Of a stretch of 64,000 bases of DNA, positions 61,900-64,000 are shown piece after piece. The stretch's first letter is position 1. Each line of letters opens with the position of its first letter. The notes below the pieces were generated by a model that was not told the origin of the DNA, made no database searches, and saw nothing but the letters and a program-made list of their open reading frames with translations. This DNA is from JACKHA01 sp041401985 (GTDB lineage: Bacteria; Planctomycetota; Phycisphaerae; Phycisphaerales; UBA1924). A program made the position numbers and the translations under genes. The stretch is taken from the NCBI GenBank assembly GCA_041401985.1, contig JAWKTE010000003.1, positions 62,001 through 126,000 of the forward strand, written 5' to 3'.

Positions 61900-63492
61900 A
61901 TGACCCGACAGTCCCGCCAGAACCAAGCCTCCGAGAGCCTCGACCGCGTCAACCTGATTCTGACCGCGTGGTTCGCCGCCCGGGGCAAGCACGAATGCCC
62001 GCTCGTCTCCGACACGGCCGAGGATCTGCTGGTGCTGGCGAACGATCGCAAGGCCCGCGCCTTGCTGGCCGAGTCGATGGGACGCCCGTTGGATGAGCCG
62101 CTCCGCCGGATTCCGACGGACGACGTGCTGGCGCCACTTCTTCAGTTACCGCTCGATCGGCTGCGCAAGGCGAGGGCAACCGGCCTGCTCGATGCCTACG
62201 TCTCGTTGGGTCGAACCGCGGGACGACGGCCAATGTCGCGAACGTCGGCTTTCTTCGAGTGGTATTCGCCGTATCCGATCCCTTCGGACCCGAGCGGCGA
62301 GCGCGACGACGCGAGGCTTCACGTCCAACTGACCCCGGCGGACCTGCCCGCCGAAGGAGCCCGGGGCATTCAGGCGTTCGCCGATCGCTTTTTCCGTCGC
62401 GCTGCCCAGTCCGGCGTGTGCTCGTACGCCGAGGCACGCCTCGTGCCGTACCACTACCGCAACTGGCATCGCTCCGGCTCGATCGGCGAGCCGCCGGAGC
62501 TTGTCGAGTTTTCGAACGCAGATCTGCGATATGCCCTCGGCCCCGCTCGGCGCGAGCACGTACCGACGGTGCGTCACATCAGCATGCTCTCGAAACAACA
62601 CCTCGCGAGGCTGGGCGGGCGAGAGGCCTTCGCCAAGGAGATCCGCGCGTTCAGGGCGACCGACCCGCCGGGCGGGGCGCCCCACGCGAAGGTGATGCCC
62701 AACGGCATGATCCTCGTGAGCGTCGAGCGCAATCTGCTGGAGGAAATACGAGATCCGTGGGAGCTCGAGTCCATAGCCATCGACTCCGGAGTTCGGAGCG
62801 CAACGTGGCTCCTCACGCGATATATGCAGGCGGGTCTGCTCTTCGCGCAGGCCCCGAACGCGATGGAGGCCATGGCCCGCCAGGACGCCGCATTTCGAGC
62901 GGAACTCGAGAAGGGACGCCAGAAGGAAGCGGCCGAGTTGCTGGAAGCCGAGATCGCCCAGCGAGAGGCCGACTTTGCGGTGTTCATGCAACGCATGTGG
63001 GACAATCCGCCGACCTGCGTCGCCCACGCCGCCCAGCCGGTCACCAAGGCCCAGCGTTCGGCCCTCTCCGGTTCGCACGGCAGCCACGGCCAGAACATGA
63101 CCGCGTTCCGCATCGCCCGCCCGGGCTCGAAGGAACCGATCGGCCTCTGGGGACCGATCTCCAGCCGCGGCGAGTTCTGGTATCCGTACTACCTCGGCGG
63201 CCCGACCGAGCAGGCCGCCCTGGCCGTGTTCGATCCGAGCCGCCACGGCTTCGACGGCGAGCACGGCAACGCCCGACGCATCCTCCGGAAGACGCCAGAC
63301 GCCTACCACTGCGTGCGATGCGGGCACGACCGCTTCCATGTCACGACGATGTTCGAGTACGCCGAGCCAGAGGAAGCCACCAGTCCCGAGGAGCAGGCCC
63401 GCCCGCAGGACTTCTTCACGTGGTTTGTCCTCATCGCGGCTTGCGCGGGCTGCAAGCACCGCTCGGAAGTCGGCAGCGTCGAGTGCGCCTGA
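61900..63492 (+). CDS. Unknown protein with C-terminal zinc-ribbon, 530 aa
   Basis: I do not recognise the family. It is soluble and without a signal peptide. A helical N-terminal part (1-110) is followed by a mixed domain containing FFEWYSPYPIP and LVPYHYRNWHRSGSIGEPPEL, a charged helix (about 335-375) and a C-terminal pair of Cys motifs, CVRCGHDRF and CAGCKH, which would bind one zinc. A Trp/Tyr-rich stretch (FWYPYYLGG) precedes them. The ATG at 61900 has no ribosome site; TACGCT lies 9 nt upstream. The neighbours give no hint of the role. Confidence 0.6.
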   Translation: MTRQSRQNQASESLDRVNLILTAWFAARGKHECPLVSDTAEDLLVLANDRKARALLAESMGRPLDEPLRRIPTDDVLAPLLQLPLDRLRKARATGLLDAYVSLGRTAGRRPMSRTSAFFEWYSPYPIPSDPSGERDDARLHVQLTPADLPAEGARGIQAFADRFFRRAAQSGVCSYAEARLVPYHYRNWHRSGSIGEPPELVEFSNADLRYALGPARREHVPTVRHISMLSKQHLARLGGREAFAKEIRAFRATDPPGGAPHAKVMPNGMILVSVERNLLEEIRDPWELESIAIDSGVRSATWLLTRYMQAGLLFAQAPNAMEAMARQDAAFRAELEKGRQKEAAELLEAEIAQREADFAVFMQRMWDNPPTCVAHAAQPVTKAQRSALSGSHGSHGQNMTAFRIARPGSKEPIGLWGPISSRGEFWYPYYLGGPTEQAALAVFDPSRHGFDGEHGNARRILRKTPDAYHCVRCGHDRFHVTTMFEYAEPEEATSPEEQARPQDFFTWFVLIAACAGCKHRSEVGSVECA

Positions 63493-63509
63493 CGCGGCCC
63501 AACCCGCCC

Positions 63510-64000
63510 CTACCCCTTCCGCGTCACCAACCGCTCGATCCGCTTCTCCGGCACGCTCTTGACCACGCGGTCCACAAACGAGCCGGGCGTGACGATCTCG
63601 TCCGCGTCCAGGGCCCCGAGGTCCACGATCTCCTCCACCTCCGCGATCACGAACGCCCCGGCGGTGGCCATCTCCGGGTTGAAGTTCCGGGCCGTCTTGC
63701 GGAACACCAGGTTCCCGAACGTGTCGGCCTTCCACGCCTTGACCAGCGACAGGTCCGCGTACAGCCCCGTCTCCAGCACGTACTCGCGCGGCGAGCCGGA
63801 CTGCGGCAGCGTGGCTTCCGCCTTGGCGCTCTCAACCTCGCGCCCCGCGAAGCCCCGCCCCGGGATCGTCGCCCCGCACCGCCCGCTCGCGGGGCGATAA
63901 AACTCGCGGGTCTCTTTGCCCTGGGCCACCAGCGTGCCCGCGCCGGTCGCGGTATAGAACGCCGGAATGCCCGCCCCGCCGGCCCGGATCCGCTCGGCCA
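63510..64000 (-). CDS. 3-oxoacid CoA-transferase subunit A, 5'-truncated by the window
   Basis: The visible 163 C-terminal residues contain AERIRAGGAGIPAFYTATGAGTLV, the FYRPxxGR-like region, SLVKAWKADTFGNLVFRKTARNFNPEM and AEVEEIVDLGALDADEIVTPG. These are the marks of the A subunit of succinyl-CoA:3-ketoacid (SCOT/AtoD-like) CoA transferases, which move CoA onto acetoacetate or a similar 3-oxoacid. A B subunit, which carries the catalytic Glu, would be expected next to it, and none follows on this strand within the window. The gene starts beyond 64000. Confidence 0.88.
   Translation of the reverse strand, partial: AERIRAGGAGIPAFYTATGAGTLVAQGKETREFYRPASGRCGATIPGRGFAGREVESAKAEATLPQSGSPREYVLETGLYADLSLVKAWKADTFGNLVFRKTARNFNPEMATAGAFVIAEVEEIVDLGALDADEIVTPGSFVDRVVKSVPEKRIERLVTRKG

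Overview
The window looks like chromosomal DNA of a planctomycete of the class Phycisphaerae (order Phycisphaerales or close). This rests on very GC-rich coding DNA, secreted proteins ending in a paired 'GC-type dockerin' (…NNDDFFYYLALFAAGC), others ending in PEP-CTERM-like tags (PxPGS/A + hydrophobic stretch + RRRR), long prepilin-type proteins, an ECF sigma factor next to a membrane Ser/Thr kinase, and a tricorn protease. This assignment is inference from families, not from a marker gene. No rRNA, tRNA or CRISPR array was recognised.

Layout. 1-1450: a terminator of an upstream gene and a complete IS4/IS5-type insertion sequence that landed inside a small genomic hairpin. 1454-6468: short-chain dehydrogenase, MsbA-like ABC exporter, secreted and small membrane proteins. 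6735-13433: a vgrG cassette (VgrG spike, HEAT-repeat protein, two small accessory proteins, LysM/peptidoglycan-binding protein, and a 706-aa polyproline protein that is the candidate cargo). 13488-20742: small membrane proteins, a PEP-CTERM-like protein, a tandem phosphatase-fold protein, a Tat-exported GH10-like lipoprotein, a coiled-coil tail-anchored protein and a multi-pass membrane protein. 20743-24700: two prepilin-type genes separated and preceded by long repeat-filled non-coding stretches. 24790-31835: greA, an FtsQ-like gene pair, threonine dehydratase, PEP-CTERM-like protein, thioredoxin, DUF2071 and a peroxiredoxin-like lipoprotein. 32198-32697: a gene destroyed by several frameshifts. 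33334-45107: housekeeping metabolism (AraC regulator, rpiA, ALDH7, PfkB kinase, rdgB, comB-like, pabB, ppdK). 45508-53725: three GC-type dockerin proteins, a cupin and a tricorn protease. 53865-64000: ECF sigma factor plus Ser/Thr kinase, a large PEP-CTERM-like repeat protein, tsaB, a lipoprotein, an unknown protein and the 5'-truncated A subunit of a 3-oxoacid CoA-transferase.

Most interesting. (1) At 38119-39564 a complete REP-associated tyrosine transposase (HUH motif and candidate Tyr both present) sits in frame inside rdgB. It is flanked by two inverted REP palindromes, every rdgB motif is retained, and a third copy of the REP lies about 1.3 kb away. (2) Ten genes without a Shine-Dalgarno have a -10-like hexamer ending exactly 6 nt before the start codon, which points to frequent leaderless transcription. 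(3) The orphan vgrG cassette with its polyproline candidate effector. (4) Several families of dispersed hairpins and 7-/8-bp tandem repeats fill the intergenic DNA, and one hairpin is the insertion site of the IS.
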